This document shows positions 22,395 to 34,042 of a stretch of 64,000 nt of DNA, in pieces; the first letter of the stretch is position 1, and every line of letters begins with the position of its first letter. The position numbers and the translations under genes are program-made. The notes under the pieces were generated by a model, which saw only the letters and a program-made list of their open reading frames with translations, was not told the DNA's origin and did not search any database. The DNA is from Apophysomyces variabilis (taxonomy: Eukaryota > Mucoromycota > Mucoromycetes > Mucorales > Mucoraceae), in the NCBI GenBank assembly GCA_002749535.1, contig MZZL01000409.1, positions 2,310,160-2,374,159 of the forward strand, in the 5' to 3' direction.

Positions 22395-22856
22395 CTGTGT
22401 CCCATTCAGTAAGTGATAGTGTTATCCATTTGCATACGCTGTTGTCGTTCATTTTTACATCCCTTCCAAGTTCTCGCCAGGTGATACATCGTCCATGTCC
22501 TCTATAGTGCGTTACAAAAAAAGTTGGCAGCTCGTGCCACTTACTCCATTCTTACTGGGCTCACCGGTAACAGGTGCTCTGCCGGTCCCCATGATTACGT
22601 GGGAATACCCTTCGAGGATAAGTAGAAAAGATGTCAAGCCATCCTTCTATTTATTAACAATGAACACATTTTTACGCTGCTCGAATGAATTTTGTCCCCA
22701 CGGAAGGGACAAGTTGATGTAGGTAAAATATACTTCCCGCATAATTCATATACTAATAACGCATACACATGTCCATTTTAGCGCACAGTTAATCCTTGCA
22801 TGGACGCAAATTTTATTTAGAGCAGCGTAAAAGTATGTTCAATAAACAGTATTGGA
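22395..22856. repeat. Dispersed repeat, copy 2
   Basis: Direct-orientation homologue of 1-482. The right-hand two thirds (from about 22605) align almost continuously with about 230-482 and include the shared 20-mer cgctgctcgaatgaattttg. The left part is more diverged. Homology ends after ttcaataaacagta, about 40 bp before the 3' end of the MTQ1 gene, so the element has landed next to that gene's terminator region. Confidence 0.75.
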
Positions 22857-22894
22857 GAGACGTTAGATTCCTGTCCCTGATATACTTGAAAAAG

Positions 22895-23879
22895 TCACTC
22901 TCCGAGGATGACACGGTCTCTATCCGCTAAATCTTTCCAGACCTCAATATTTTTAAATCCTGCGTTCGACATCTCCTTTGTGAGTAACTCTGCTTGATTG
23001 ATTCCCATTTCCATGACTAGTCTTGGTAGACCAGTCTTAGGTATTTGACTAGCTATTTTGATTACGCGCTTGTGTACTGATGTCCCTTCTTCATCAGCGA
23101 CTAGCGCTCGCTTATCTTCCCAATCTTTGACATCTTTATCCAGATGTACATATTCTTCCGCTGTTATATAAGGTGGGTTGGAAACAATTAAATGGAGCTG
23201 CTTTTTCGATCTTAAGCAGAACTTAAAGGCGTCCATTTGCTGGAAACTCACAGGGTTGCGAAGACGGTCAGCATGAACTATTCGGTTATGGTTGGCTAGT
23301 TCGATAGCATCAGTTGATATATCAATTCCCGTGATTTCTGTCGTATTTTTCGGTAAATGCGCAGAGAGGCCAAGAGCAATGCATCCTGTACCAGTGCAGA
23401 TATCTAGTACTCTAAATGGATGCGGCAGACGATGTCCTCTCAGACGATCAATAAGACGATAGGTCCACTCTTCTGTTTCCCAACTGTACAGAGCGCATAA
23501 GATGGAACAGAACATGTACCTGCTTGAAGCAGTGTTGCCTACCGTGGAATCAAGACGGGTGGTCTTGTTACAATATCCAGTTCGCAAAATGGCTGCGTTC
23601 CTTCATTAAAACGTCAGTACACACAAATTGGGTGGATCGTTTACCTAGTATATACTGCAGAGGTTTATGGGACTCGACACGTTGTTTGACGTACAAATCG
23701 ATCTGCTGCTCTTCTGCATCGGTCAATTGACTTGATCTTAAGAGGGTTTGGCCTCTGCTGCCCGTCAGTACTTTCTCTTTTAGCCATACAAGCTGACGCT
23801 TTGCAAGAGAAATATCACCCTCGCATGCAGGTAGCAGCTGGCGAACCCATTGCGCCTGTTTGGATAAATGGCGGCGCAT
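22895..23879 (-). CDS. MTQ1: Release-factor glutamine N5-methyltransferase (HemK/PrmC family)
   Basis: Exons 23645-23879, 23543-23600 and 22895-23483 give 293 aa. The enzyme uses S-adenosylmethionine to methylate the Gln of the GGQ motif in release factors. The single-gene PrmC type with an N-terminal helical domain corresponds to the mitochondrial enzyme Mtq1. Visible motifs: KPLQYILG joined across the first intron to TQPFCELDIVTRPPVLIPRW (peptide-release domain), VLDICTGTGCIALGLSAHLP (SAM-binding motif I) and LIVSNPPYI (catalytic NPPY). The 58-nt middle exon is required for the conserved LIPRWETEEW block. A mitochondrial presequence is not obvious, so compartment is inferred from family. 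Confidence 0.92.
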
Positions 23880-24324
23880 GGGCTAGGAACAAACGGAGGC
23901 AACAAACAAAGACCGATAGCTTCTAAGCGGGGTTTAGCAGTTCAAGGCCTAAAAAAAAAGATTGGTGACTTCCGCCAACAAGGCTTTTTCGCCTAGACTT
24001 GGTGCAAAGTAAGTATTCTTTCACATATTGGAGATGGGGATTCGGTCGAAAAGTAAGCCTGTGGAAAAGCGTAATATGCAGAAAACTTTGACAATAAACG
24101 ACAAGGGAGATCGTGATTCCAAGCTAGATAGCCATGGATAAAGTACCTCAAACTACTTGAAAAGCATCAGTTACAAAGTCACTTCCATTACATGGCCTAA
24201 AGCACTGCGTTTGACGACTTATTTATGTGAGTCGACAAGCCAACTTTATCATGTTTAATCCAAACAGCACTACTGCTTGAAATATAACTGTAAATTTGCG
24301 TTTCTTTTACTTGGGGTAATAATA
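23880..24324. other. Intergenic, no gene recognised
   Basis: Lies upstream of MTQ1 and downstream of the carboxypeptidase gene. No supported feature. Confidence 0.4.
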
Positions 24325-26005
24325 CTAATGCAAACCGCCTTGCATCCATTCATTCATCATATCTAAAGCATACTCTGGTTGATCGTAGGGGACCATATGA
24401 CCCGCCTTGTATACGCGTAAAAACGTGAGACGGCCGTCCTTACTTGTTCTCATTTCGCCCGCTTTAGCTCCGGAACGCGAAAGCCAGGCTTTATCGCTGG
24501 ATGTATTGTATTCCTGTTGACCATCCCACGGTAACTCTAGAGTCCAAGCTTTGTTTCCTACCCAGTTACAAACGAAGTCATTGTCGCCTGCATACACTAG
24601 TAAACGTATGCCGTTGTTCAGAAGGTCAGGCAATAGCCGAACATAAGGACGCATCCAGTCTCCCGCCGCTTGAAAATTATGATTGACATCGGTGTTACAA
24701 CTCTTGAAGTTCTTTATGTGAGCACCGACCGCTTCTACAATTTCCGGGCGATTGAGATATTTTTGGACGCTGTATAGTATGTCGTAGCACAAAGATCCGC
24801 CTTTGCGCTCATATTAATCTCAGATTCTTGACGTTTCCGTGTTCTTACCACTACAGAGTTTATTTACGTCGTAAGGATTTAAACCAGTGTCCAAATAGGG
24901 TTTCACCAGCTGGAAATTGCAGAAAGTCGATGCGGCGACGCAATCGTTCTTGGTAACTGTTCGATAGCACTTATCGATCAATGCAAGACATTTAGGGAGG
25001 GCTTTATCCATGCTAGTACAAGTACTGGCAGATAAAATCCTCGCGTTTCGACTGTTGCAGCCCACCGATTCGAAAGATTTATACTGTATCAATGGATCCG
25101 TGAGACCATTGCCAATTATTAAACTCTTCAAGTTAATCGGCAGCGATACTTTGTCGGCCATTTTGTTATTTTGTTGGATGATGGAAGCCACGGCAGGAAT
25201 ATAATGACCAGCATCTGAATGTCCCTCTAAGATTAAACGATCGCTTGCGATATAAACTTGCTTACATGATTCTCCAGCGATATGGAAATCCAGTTTAGCA
25301 TAGGAGGGAAACTGTTTGAAAAACAGTTGAAGAAACACGTAGACGTCTCTTGCAGCGGCAAATGAATCAGAAGTATCAGGATAACCATAAGAATAACCGA
25401 CATTGGTAGGCTGGAAAGAGAGATTAAGCGTCTTAGAGGTCAAAGGGGATTAATTTTTACCTGGTCCAGGAAGATCATCGTGGCATTGTTGTTCCAGGAA
25501 TACTTATTGAACGTGGTTTTGTCTCCGGCCAAGTTAACAAGGCATGGTCTAGGAATAGATTAATACATAAATAGATCTTACTATCGCTGGACATCTGCAC
25601 CCTCCTACCCCATCTCCATAAAAAGTCCTGTAAGTGAGGAGCAACCAGGACCACCATTGAGCCAAAGAATAAGCGGGTCGTTTTGCGGATCGTTCCGAGA
25701 TTCGAAAGCCCAAAAGAAGAAATTTTTCGAATTTCCAACTTCAAAGTATCCACTAGTCTACAGTTAAAATGTTACCATTACTGGTTTTCTCTGAGTGGAG
25801 AAGGCTTGCTGTCAATTGCCTGTTTTACAGATGGATCACACAGCTGGGATGGGTGAGTATATCGCATCTCATAACCTGGGAACAATGGATGATATGCAGG
25901 TTTAAATTTTGGGGCACTGTTTGGTAGGGCGATCGCTGCACCAATCCATATTGTCAGGAAAAAAGGTAGAAATATCATTCGAAAGCAATATAGAGGAAAC
26001 GGCAC
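24325..26005 (-). CDS. Vacuolar serine carboxypeptidase (carboxypeptidase Y-like, peptidase S10)
   Basis: Six exons (25820-26005, 25609-25757, 25461-25548, 25266-25410, 24849-25214, 24325-24800) give 469 aa. It removes C-terminal residues from peptides and is probably secretory or vacuolar. A hydrophobic leader ([19 protein letters not shown], from the alternative ATG at 25978) is a signal peptide. Catalytic triad: Ser in GESYAGHYIP, Asp in [20 protein letters not shown] and His in [15 protein letters not shown]. Substrate-site blocks [18 protein letters not shown] and [20 protein letters not shown] are also present. The intron at 25215-25265 splits the codon just after the nucleophilic Ser. 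Intron 25758-25819 appears to use a GC donor that retains DPSVKQ; a GT donor 9 nt earlier would delete VKQ. The mature protein begins near [14 protein letters not shown], as in CPY. Confidence 0.93.
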
Positions 26006-26150
26006 CTGTTCCCCCTCTTCCTTTTGTAATTTTTGAGTACGAAACTCCCGATTTGTTTACATATAGTCTTTCAGCAGACCGTTGGGTCAGATCTCAAGTA
26101 TGTGCGGGCTTGTTGTTTTCCGTCCTTGTGGACTTGCGATCGAAACGTTG

Positions 26151-26184
<34 letters not shown>

Positions 26185-27101
26185 GCAGCAGAGCAAGAGA
26201 TCTACTAGCAATAGGAGAAATCCGGTTCACAGAAGGTAGGTTCTGTAGTAGCATTGGGTAACAACCATGAATCTGTATTTAGCACGATCGAAATTCTCTG
26301 CTCGGAACCTTCTTATCTGTTTTTGCTGTGGTTCGAACTAAGAACTAGTAAATGCCTTTTGATAGCAAACCTAATACAAAGGTATCGATAATGGTCCCAA
26401 CTGATTGCTCACGCATGGAAGGACCACTGGGAACGGAAATTATCCTTTCTTAAATCATCATTAACTCTTTGACACGAAGCTATTTAACTAAGGCGTGTAC
26501 TTTTGCCTTTAAAAACAATGGTATAGTTAAGGTTGGGTCCAAGGTCTTTGCTATCGCACGTTAGAAGGGTTAATAAAAATATCGTGATCTGGTCAGACTA
26601 CAACTCACTGTTTGTAGAATTGCGGTTGAATTTGTTCCGTACACACAAACCTATGTTTATGACGTAGAATAAGCTTGGTTGAGTAGAGCATCTGTGTTCA
26701 TCTATATGCTATGCTAATGGACGGAATCCCTGTCTAAAGTTGTGCGAGCTGTGAACCTCCAGATGACCATTTATATATAAAGTCGTCAATGCTTCACTGT
26801 ACCAATCCGCTTAACTTCAGCTTTCCATTCAAGTCCCATCATTAACAAAGACGGATTCGGTCTTAAGGAGAAAGATAATTCTATATTAAAAGTGCTTAAA
26901 GGGTGGAAACCGGTGAATAGGATACATGGTAGGAATAATATGGGTTAAAACTATACAAATTTGCAGTAACCAAGCAAATTCTCGATATCTTTTGCCATAC
27001 GTTCTGCTTACTTATTGATATGCGTAAATATTGCTCTTTATAGTTAGCTGCTGAAAAATCCTTCAGGTCATCTTGGCAACTACTGATGCAGCCTGTTCGC
27101 G
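26006..27101. other. Intergenic region with an AT microsatellite, no gene
   Basis: Apart from the (AT)n run at about 26154-26181 the region holds only short, unsupported open frames on both strands. Confidence 0.45.
26154..26181. repeat. (AT)n microsatellite
   Basis: An uninterrupted run of about 14 AT dinucleotides. Confidence 0.9.
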
Positions 27102-28137
27102 CTAACCCATAACTTGACCAAAGGCATTGGATGCTGCTTGAACACCCCAATTGGCGTTGTGAATCGCTTCGGATCTGGCATCCATCTCACATTCCTCCTG
27201 TTCTCGCTTTTCTCTCCAAAACGCAACCTGCTCAAGGACATGGCCTTTGACAACGGTTGTATAGAACCAAGAGAAACAAGACATCACCAAGGTAGCAAGA
27301 CCAAAGACAATGTATCCGTACGTTTGGGCCTTGCTTATGTCCGTATTGGTTAATACCAAGGCCACCTTAATGAGAAAGCTAGCCAAAAGCGTCAAACCCC
27401 AAGCTGCTGTCATGATTCGCATATCTGTTCGAAAACGACCCATATTATTATACAGCCAATCCAGCTTCTGCTGCTTTGTTTGTCTCTGACTAAGTCTTTG
27501 TTCATCCCGTCGCTGTAACTCTTCATCATATTCCTGACGAGGTATTACTTGGTTGGCTAGCTCAAATATAAGTGGCCGTAGCTCAAAAGAACCAAAGCGA
27601 ATGGGCAATAATGAGACGAGACAAAAAACAGCTACCAATAACGCCGTGAGGGAACCACAAATACTAGCTGTACGTTCATCGGGTTCAGCAATGCTCTAAT
27701 CCTTTTATGTTAAAAATCAAGGATGGAGCTATTGGTAAACTTACGATAAGACCTGATATGAGAAAGCTGATGCCTGCCACAAAGCCCAACGGGTCGAGTG
27801 TTCGTTCTTTTATCATTCTGCCAACAACAATAAGTAAAGGCGGACATGATGCCACTATCATGGCAAGCACTTGGCCAATACGGGGACGCAGAAGGTGAAA
27901 TAGAAATATCGGTAAGCCTATGCTCCAGAGAATAGCAAGAATGAAGTTGAGGACGGTGCGTCCACGAATGAAACTAAAACTGAAAATATCTTGTAGGCTG
28001 CCGAGATCCATAGGCAAGTCCTCATTTTGCTCTTTCAATCTATACTGAAGAGGGCTTTGCTCCTCGTTGTCTCTTTCTCGTCCATTCGCCATTGCGCCGA
28101 ATGCAGTTGGCAACTTTATACTATCTCTCACAGCCAC
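27102..28137 (-). CDS. Multi-pass membrane protein of unknown function (VC0807-like)
   Basis: Two exons (27745-28137 and 27102-27695; intron of 49 nt) give 328 aa. Hydrophobic segments occur around TVLNFILAILWSIGLPIFLF, VLAMIVASCPPLLIVVGRMI, LGFVAGISFLISGLIVSLPI, LTALLVAVFCLVSLLPI, IMTAAWGLTLLASFLIKVAL and YIVFGLATLVMSCFSWFYTT. That predicts about six helices, with a charged coiled loop between the fourth and fifth. This layout is like fungal proteins annotated as VC0807-type membrane proteins, whose function is unknown. The N-terminal 45 residues are polar and there is no signal peptide. The start at 28137 is the first ATG. Confidence 0.75.
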
Positions 28138-28725
28138 TAAGCGGAATCCCCGAAATGAAATTTGAAAATGCGCAACAGACGCTCAATGCGAGTGGTCAAT
28201 GCCTTTCGGTTTGCCCATATCCAATCAGTAGCGTCGTCCCCGTACTTATCGTTATAAAACGACTAACATGCTGCATTTACCACGCTCTTATTTGCTTATA
28301 AAAAGCAAACCAGTCAAAAATACGCGTGTATAAGTAGCTTCTGCTTTGATATTTACTGGTATTGGATAAAACAGGTTGCTGACAAACTGTTGTCTGCAAG
28401 AAACCTGGTACCTGGAATCCGGTTGACGGGATCCGCGCATCCGTACAACGTTTACGCATCAGAGGGCCCTCTGCGGATTTTTTCCCAATTCTATCCTTAT
28501 AGTCTAACATAATACATTTCTGTATTATTTTGATGTTCGTTGCTTTACTGTCTGTTCTGTGAGCGAGCAAAAGAAAAAGCAAGGCAAATATGATGATAAA
28601 GCTGAGGCGCTCGTTTTTACTACGATCCTGACTTCGAATTTGATCCATTTTGATTGGAAGACTTTCCAGGACTCGCTTTTTCAATTCCCCAGACAATTAT
28701 CCATATACACACTTTCTGGCAAGTT
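28138..28725. other. Divergent intergenic region
   Basis: Upstream of both the membrane-protein gene (minus) and BET3 (plus). An ORF of 139 codons on the minus strand (28277-28696) has no motif or codon regularity and is not called. Confidence 0.4.
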
Positions 28726-29472
28726 ATGGCAAGCTCATCAGCAGCGAAGCATTATAAATCACTAGGTGAAGATGTGTGGAAAAACAGAGTGGAAAAAATT
28801 GTACGTGTTCATTGTATTTCGATTCCATGGCTGACAGAATTGCACCTCATCTCTAGAATGCAGAGCTTTTTACCTTAACTTACGGGTCACTGGTAGTTCA
28901 GCTCGCGAAAGACTATGAGGATTACGGTGAAGTAAACAAACAATTGGAAAAAATGTAAATAGCGCTATAACAGCGTTATCCGGCTCTTCTAACTCTCATG
29001 AAAAGGGGATATAATATTGGACAACGGTTGATCGAGGATTTCCTGGCAAGGTCTGGCATTGAACGGTGCTCAGACTTTAGAGATACAGCTGAAGCTATTG
29101 CAAAAGTTGGCTTCAAAATGTTCTTAAACATCGCTCCTACAGTGACACATTGGTCATCCGATTTCAAGGAATTCTCACTACTCATTGAAGATAATCCACT
29201 GACTGAGTTTGTTGAGCTACCAGAGGAAGCTTTGAAAGGTGGATTATGGTACTCTAATATCTATAGTGGTGTGATCCGTGGTGCTTTGGAAATGGTAAGT
29301 TAAGTCTGATTTTTCATTATGACCTGGTATATAAAATAATACGGGATATCAGGTCCAGATGCAGGTGGAGGCACAATTCCTGAGTGATGTACTACGTGGC
29401 GATGAGACGACCGAAATACGTGTGAAGTTAATCCGCTATCTTGAAGAAGAAGTGCCTGTGGGGGAAGACTAA
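28726..29472 (+). CDS. BET3: TRAPP complex subunit Bet3 (TRAPPC3)
   Basis: Exons 28726-28800, 28857-28954, 29006-29294 and 29353-29472 give 193 aa, the usual Bet3 length. Bet3 is a core subunit of the TRAPP tethering complexes, which act as the GEF for Ypt1/Rab1 in ER-Golgi traffic. Characteristic blocks: [73 protein letters not shown] and the C-terminal [17 protein letters not shown]. In the family a conserved Cys near the GxLVxQL motif is palmitoylated in some species; that position is Ser/Val here. Start [18 protein letters not shown]. Confidence 0.95.
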
Positions 29473-29826
29473 TTCGGATACCATAACAACCACATATTGT
29501 CGATATACAGTACGTTTAAGATTAAAAATCAATTGAACATGATGTCAAAAATGTGGAATGCATTCGTTGGCTGCAAGCTGCGTATCCGCTCTTTGGTAGG
29601 CAGACATTGGGAAGGTGTGCTTATAGGAAATGTTGTTTCCCGTTCAGCATTCGCTAATTGATGTGGGAAAGACATATGGAAATGAAAATATGCATACTAT
29701 TTGAGCAAATCATTGTATTGTTGTGAAGGTTCATCTAGTCTATCGCGCATACTGGGTTATGGTATCTTTGTTCCTACTGCGACTTGTTGCCTCGGAAGCG
29801 CATGCGAGGGTCGATCTAGCTTTTGA
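29473..29826. other. Convergent intergenic region
   Basis: Lies between the 3' ends of BET3 and COA5. No feature supported beyond untranslated sequence. Confidence 0.4.
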
Positions 29827-30039
29827 TTAGCCAATGGGTGCTTGTGTTCTCTGTTTCCTTACCATTCCTCTTCTGCATTCAGCGTAACTTTTGCGAATGC
29901 TTTGGCATTCAGAGGGCACGTCCTGTTCATGTTCTTTCTTGAAACATTCAGCTACTGTATTGCGCTTGACCAAAACGCAATTGGACTTGAGCATGCATTC
30001 AATGAGCTCTTGTCGAACTTCTTTGCAGGAAGACGGCAT
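29827..30039 (-). CDS. PET191: Cytochrome c oxidase assembly factor COA5/Pet191
   Basis: A single-exon 70-aa protein starting MPSSCKEVRQELIECMLKSN. Cysteines in ECMLKSNCVL, AECFKKEHEQDVPSECQSIR and YAECRRG fit the twin CX9C-type (CHCH) pattern of Pet191, an intermembrane-space protein imported by Mia40 and needed for complex IV assembly. The length matches the family (about 70-110 aa). It has no presequence, as expected for a Mia40 substrate. It is about 270 bp from the MCC-beta stop codon, with both genes on the minus strand. Confidence 0.9.
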   Translation of the reverse strand: MPSSCKEVRQELIECMLKSNCVLVKRNTVAECFKKEHEQDVPSECQSIRKSYAECRRGMVRKQRTQAPIG

Positions 30040-30308
30040 GTCACCGAAAACGAAACAATATTCTCCCAGGGTTCACAAAATGGGTAATGATTTAACAAGT
30101 CCGTCGTGCAGTGCTTCTCAGCCACTGTCCAATTGGCTGCTGTGTCTTAGCCAAAAGCTGGATGTCTCAAGCTGAACATCGTTCGATATGCTTTCCCAAC
30201 GACACAACAAAAAATATTGTTCTAATACAGCTGCGCAGGGCAACAATTTTATAAAACAGATAACCAGTCTCGCTAACAACGAAGCTGTGTTTTTCTACGT
30301 TGCTACTT

Positions 30309-32764
30309 TTACATCCTAAAAACACCAAACTTCGTCTTTTGAATGGGTGCGTTCATACTGGCGCTCAACGCCAGACCAAGGACAGTGCGTGTATCTCGAG
30401 GGTTGATCACACCATCATCCCATAATCGCGCGCTGGAGAAATAAGGATGGCCTTCCCTTTCATACTTTTCCCGAATAGGTTCCATGAACTCTTCTTGTTC
30501 CTTCTCTGACCATTCTTCACCCTTCTTCGCCTTGCTTTCTCGGATAATCTGTGCAAGCACATTCGCACTTTGCTCACCACCCATTACAGAAATTCTAGCA
30601 TTCTATCAGAGAAACAAAAAGTTGAGATCTTGCTTATTTCTTCTGTAGCCTTAACTTACGGGCCACATCCAGAGGAACCGAGGTGAGTAAGCACGACCAC
30701 ACATGCCATAATTTCCGGCACCAAAACTTCCACCAGTAATAACGGTAAACTTAGGTACTTGTGCGCACGAAACTGCAGTAACGAGCTTGGCACCGTTTTT
30801 GGCAATACCACCAGCTTCGGCACTAGCACCCACCATGAAACCAGTGATGTTTTGTAAGAAGACCAGAGGAATGCCGCGTTGCGAACAAAGTTGAATGAAA
30901 TGCGCTCCCTTCAATGCTGATTCTGAAAATAGAATGCCGTTGTTGGCAACGATACCGACGGGGTGGCCATGGATATGTGCAAAGCCTGTCCGACTGTTAT
31001 CAACAAAAGGTATATTTGTTCTATTAACGTACCGGTAACAAGGGTCGTGCCGTAGTTTTCTTTGAATTCTGCAAATCGGCTACCATCCACGATTCGGGCA
31101 ATGATGTTCTTGCTGTCAAATGGCTTGCGTAGATTATCGCCAACAATACCACCAATCTCGTCCGCAGAGTAGAGTGGCTCTTCAGGGGTGCGGAGAGCCA
31201 GCTAATTAGAAAGAAAAAATGAGTCTATTGTCTGGGTTTACTAGGCAGCTTTTGTTACCTGAGGCTCCTTCACACGGTTAAGCATACCAACGGCTCTACG
31301 AGCAAGAACAAGTGCATGCTCATCATCCAGCGCATAATGATCGGTCACACCGGAAGTACGGCCTGATTCAGGTCCCGAATAAGCGCATTACAACATTAAA
31401 GATCCTTATCACTTACAATGTAGATCTGCACCACCAAGATCTTCAGCACTGATGTTCTCACCAATGGCAGCCTTCACCAATGGTGGGCCTGCCAAAAAAA
31501 TTGTTCCCTGTTTCTTAACAATAATACTTTCATCAGCCATAGCAGGGACATAAGCACCACCAGCAGTGCAGGATCCCATCACGGCGGCAATCTGCGGGAT
31601 ACCTTGGGCTGACATATTGGCCTGCATAACGCGGCGTTTTAATTTCCAAAACACGGTGATAAATGATGCAAAAGCTTACCTGGTTATAGAAGATGCGTCC
31701 AAAGTGTTCACGATCGGGGAAGACATCTGCCTGACGAGGGAGATTGGCACCTCCGGAATCAACTAAATCAGGAAAACATTTATTCGTATTTTTGCTCGTC
31801 AGACTTAGTGCATGACATACGTACCCAGATAAATGCAAGGGAGATTATTGTCCTTTGCAATTTCTTGAGCACGGAGATGCTTTTTAACTTAAATATACAG
31901 AAAATTAGTATTCTATGGTTCTCAAACAATATATATATGTTACCGGTAATGGGGTAGTATGATCCTCCCTATATGTAATGAAAAAGACCAGTTACCCTAC
32001 AGATTCCCCAATAATGAATTTAGCATACCTTAACCGTGGGATCATTTGCCACAACCATACATTCCACGCTACATATTGTGAATTGTTGGATACGTGGGAC
32101 TATCAAGGCGCCACAGATGACTTACCCATTCACACGTCCGATACCAGTGATGATACCTCCAGCTGCCACTTCTTCATCATAAAGCTGATATCCTGCCAAA
32201 GTAGAAAGTTCAAGGAAAGGAGAGCTAGGGTAGAATAAATGGCATCAGTTTCCTACACGGTGATGGATATCCCTTGTTTATCCTACTTTGGATCCAGCAA
32301 TCGGTTGATTCTTTTGGAAAAAACATGAATAAGCATCACTAGTCACGTTTCTCACAGCAATATTACCTATCCCGAGGAAGCATCTTGTTTCGTGATAAAT
32401 GTCTCTTGCGTGCAGCTTCTCCACCACCTGCAATTTGTTAACTGTTTGTCTGCCCATCAAACAACATCCACCGTTTCCTCCTTACCAAGCTTGATCTTTT
32501 CCGTTGTCAATTCAAGATCTTCAACGAGTTTCTGCATTTTTTCTGCATTTTCCTAAATTAAACTTTTGATGAGGATCCAGACAATAGTTAAGATTTCAAG
32601 GAATTTACCTTGAACGTGGCACTGGCAGTCTCAACTTTGTTTGGCAAGACTGAAGCTTGCTGTTCATGCATAACATGGTACTTGCAGTTGAAAATAACTG
32701 CACGCGCACCGTTTGATCGGCTTATCGTATTACGAATATTACGCGAGAGGTGTGAGGCCAACAT
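30309..32764 (-). CDS. Methylcrotonoyl-CoA carboxylase beta subunit, mitochondrial
   Basis: Fourteen exons (32609-32764, 32486-32552, 32367-32427, 32287-32310, 32126-32224, 32029-32068, 31944-31968, 31825-31887, 31680-31762, 31417-31621, 31259-31362, 31033-31201, 30660-30985, 30309-30602) give 571 aa. With the biotin-carrying alpha subunit it carboxylates 3-methylcrotonyl-CoA in leucine breakdown. The Arg/Asn/Ser-rich leader ([20 protein letters not shown]) is a mitochondrial presequence. Carboxyltransferase blocks: [97 protein letters not shown] and [12 protein letters not shown]. All introns are 47-62 nt, several exons are only 24-40 nt, and the frame closes exactly. No alpha subunit lies in the window. 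Confidence 0.95.
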
Positions 32765-34042
32765 GAAAGGTGTGAAAGAGAGAAGAAAAAGGCACCAGAG
32801 TCAAAGTTTCTGGGGAAGACCAACATTTATTCCCACGGTAAGGTTGCGGTGGATCATTGAGTTTTCGCAGTCGTAGCACAAGAATGAGGCAAATTATTCA
32901 TCCGCTTCCCTTATTGGCCTTGTTGCTCAAAACGTCATTATGCACCGAGGACTATAGAAGTTATTTCGAGTAGCCAGTTTCTATTATGAAGCAGCCCGTA
33001 AAAAGTTAGGGATACACAGGAAAAATTTCTTGTCCCATCAAATAAAAGAAGTATCCCCTGTTCTCCTGGTACGTCTTTAAGATTACCCATCCATATGGCA
33101 TGCTTAAATGAATTGGTGCACGGTTGTTTTCAAAGCCAGGTTCTTCAGCAAGCCTTCTACTGCTACTAGATTCCCTGAACACTCTAGATCAGAACTACTG
33201 CGCAAATTTGTTTCATGCTTAAAGGAATCGGATGTCCATTTGCGTTCTTCTTAGCATAGCTTGTTTCCGTGCACAGCATTATATCTAATTTGACCGTACC
33301 TTATAGCCCTTCCATGACAAGGATTCTTTCTTTATGGCAGCAAGGTCTGTTAGCAATGACGCAGAATAATCTTCATAAGGCATGCCATACGATTTGCCCG
33401 AGCAACGTTGAGAAGATCCATCTCATCATAATGATCATTTCAACTCTGATGCAGACGAGCAAAGATCTCCATGATAAATGGAATGCAAGAAGTCTTTAGA
33501 ATAAACCAATGCGAGTCAATCTATCCAAGGTCTTGCATAGGCTGGACGGACCATATCTTAGAATGAAGAGACTATGGAAAGGAATCACAAGTTCACTCGC
33601 CCTTTCATTTTTTGAGCTCACTAAAACTAGCACTCTCGGGTCACACCAACTATGACTAAATCTGTAGAAGAAATACATGGGACAGTATAGACATTCTCAA
33701 TCTCTATCCTTCAATGTCAAACAAATTAAACTATGGACAGCCTCTTGTTGGTTTCTTTTCCCTGGTTCCGGAGTGACCTTTTCTTGTGTCCCGTCTTGGT
33801 TGTCTCCGCCTGCTGGGCCTATGATTCCGAAATGTTTTGCAGCTATTGCATGTATGGACTTTGACCAGCAACAACACAGCCCCTAGTTCACGGAAAGGAC
33901 TCGCACAGAAGCTCTTTCTAAAGACGCGAGATCCTCGCCAACTTTGAGTCATGCCATCTGGCTAAAGATGCTAAGCCAAGACTCGTTGTTCACCCACGCC
34001 TGAAACTCTTGCACTCCGCCCCTTTACAACGCTACTTTTTCC
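32765..34042. other. Intergenic, no gene recognised
   Basis: 1.3 kb with only short scattered open frames. The part just left of 34043 is GC-richer and is presumably the 5' region of the secreted-protein gene. Confidence 0.4.

Noticed and set aside
28277..28696. 139-codon minus-strand ORF
   Set aside because: Lies in the divergent BET3 promoter region, with no recognisable domain or splice context.
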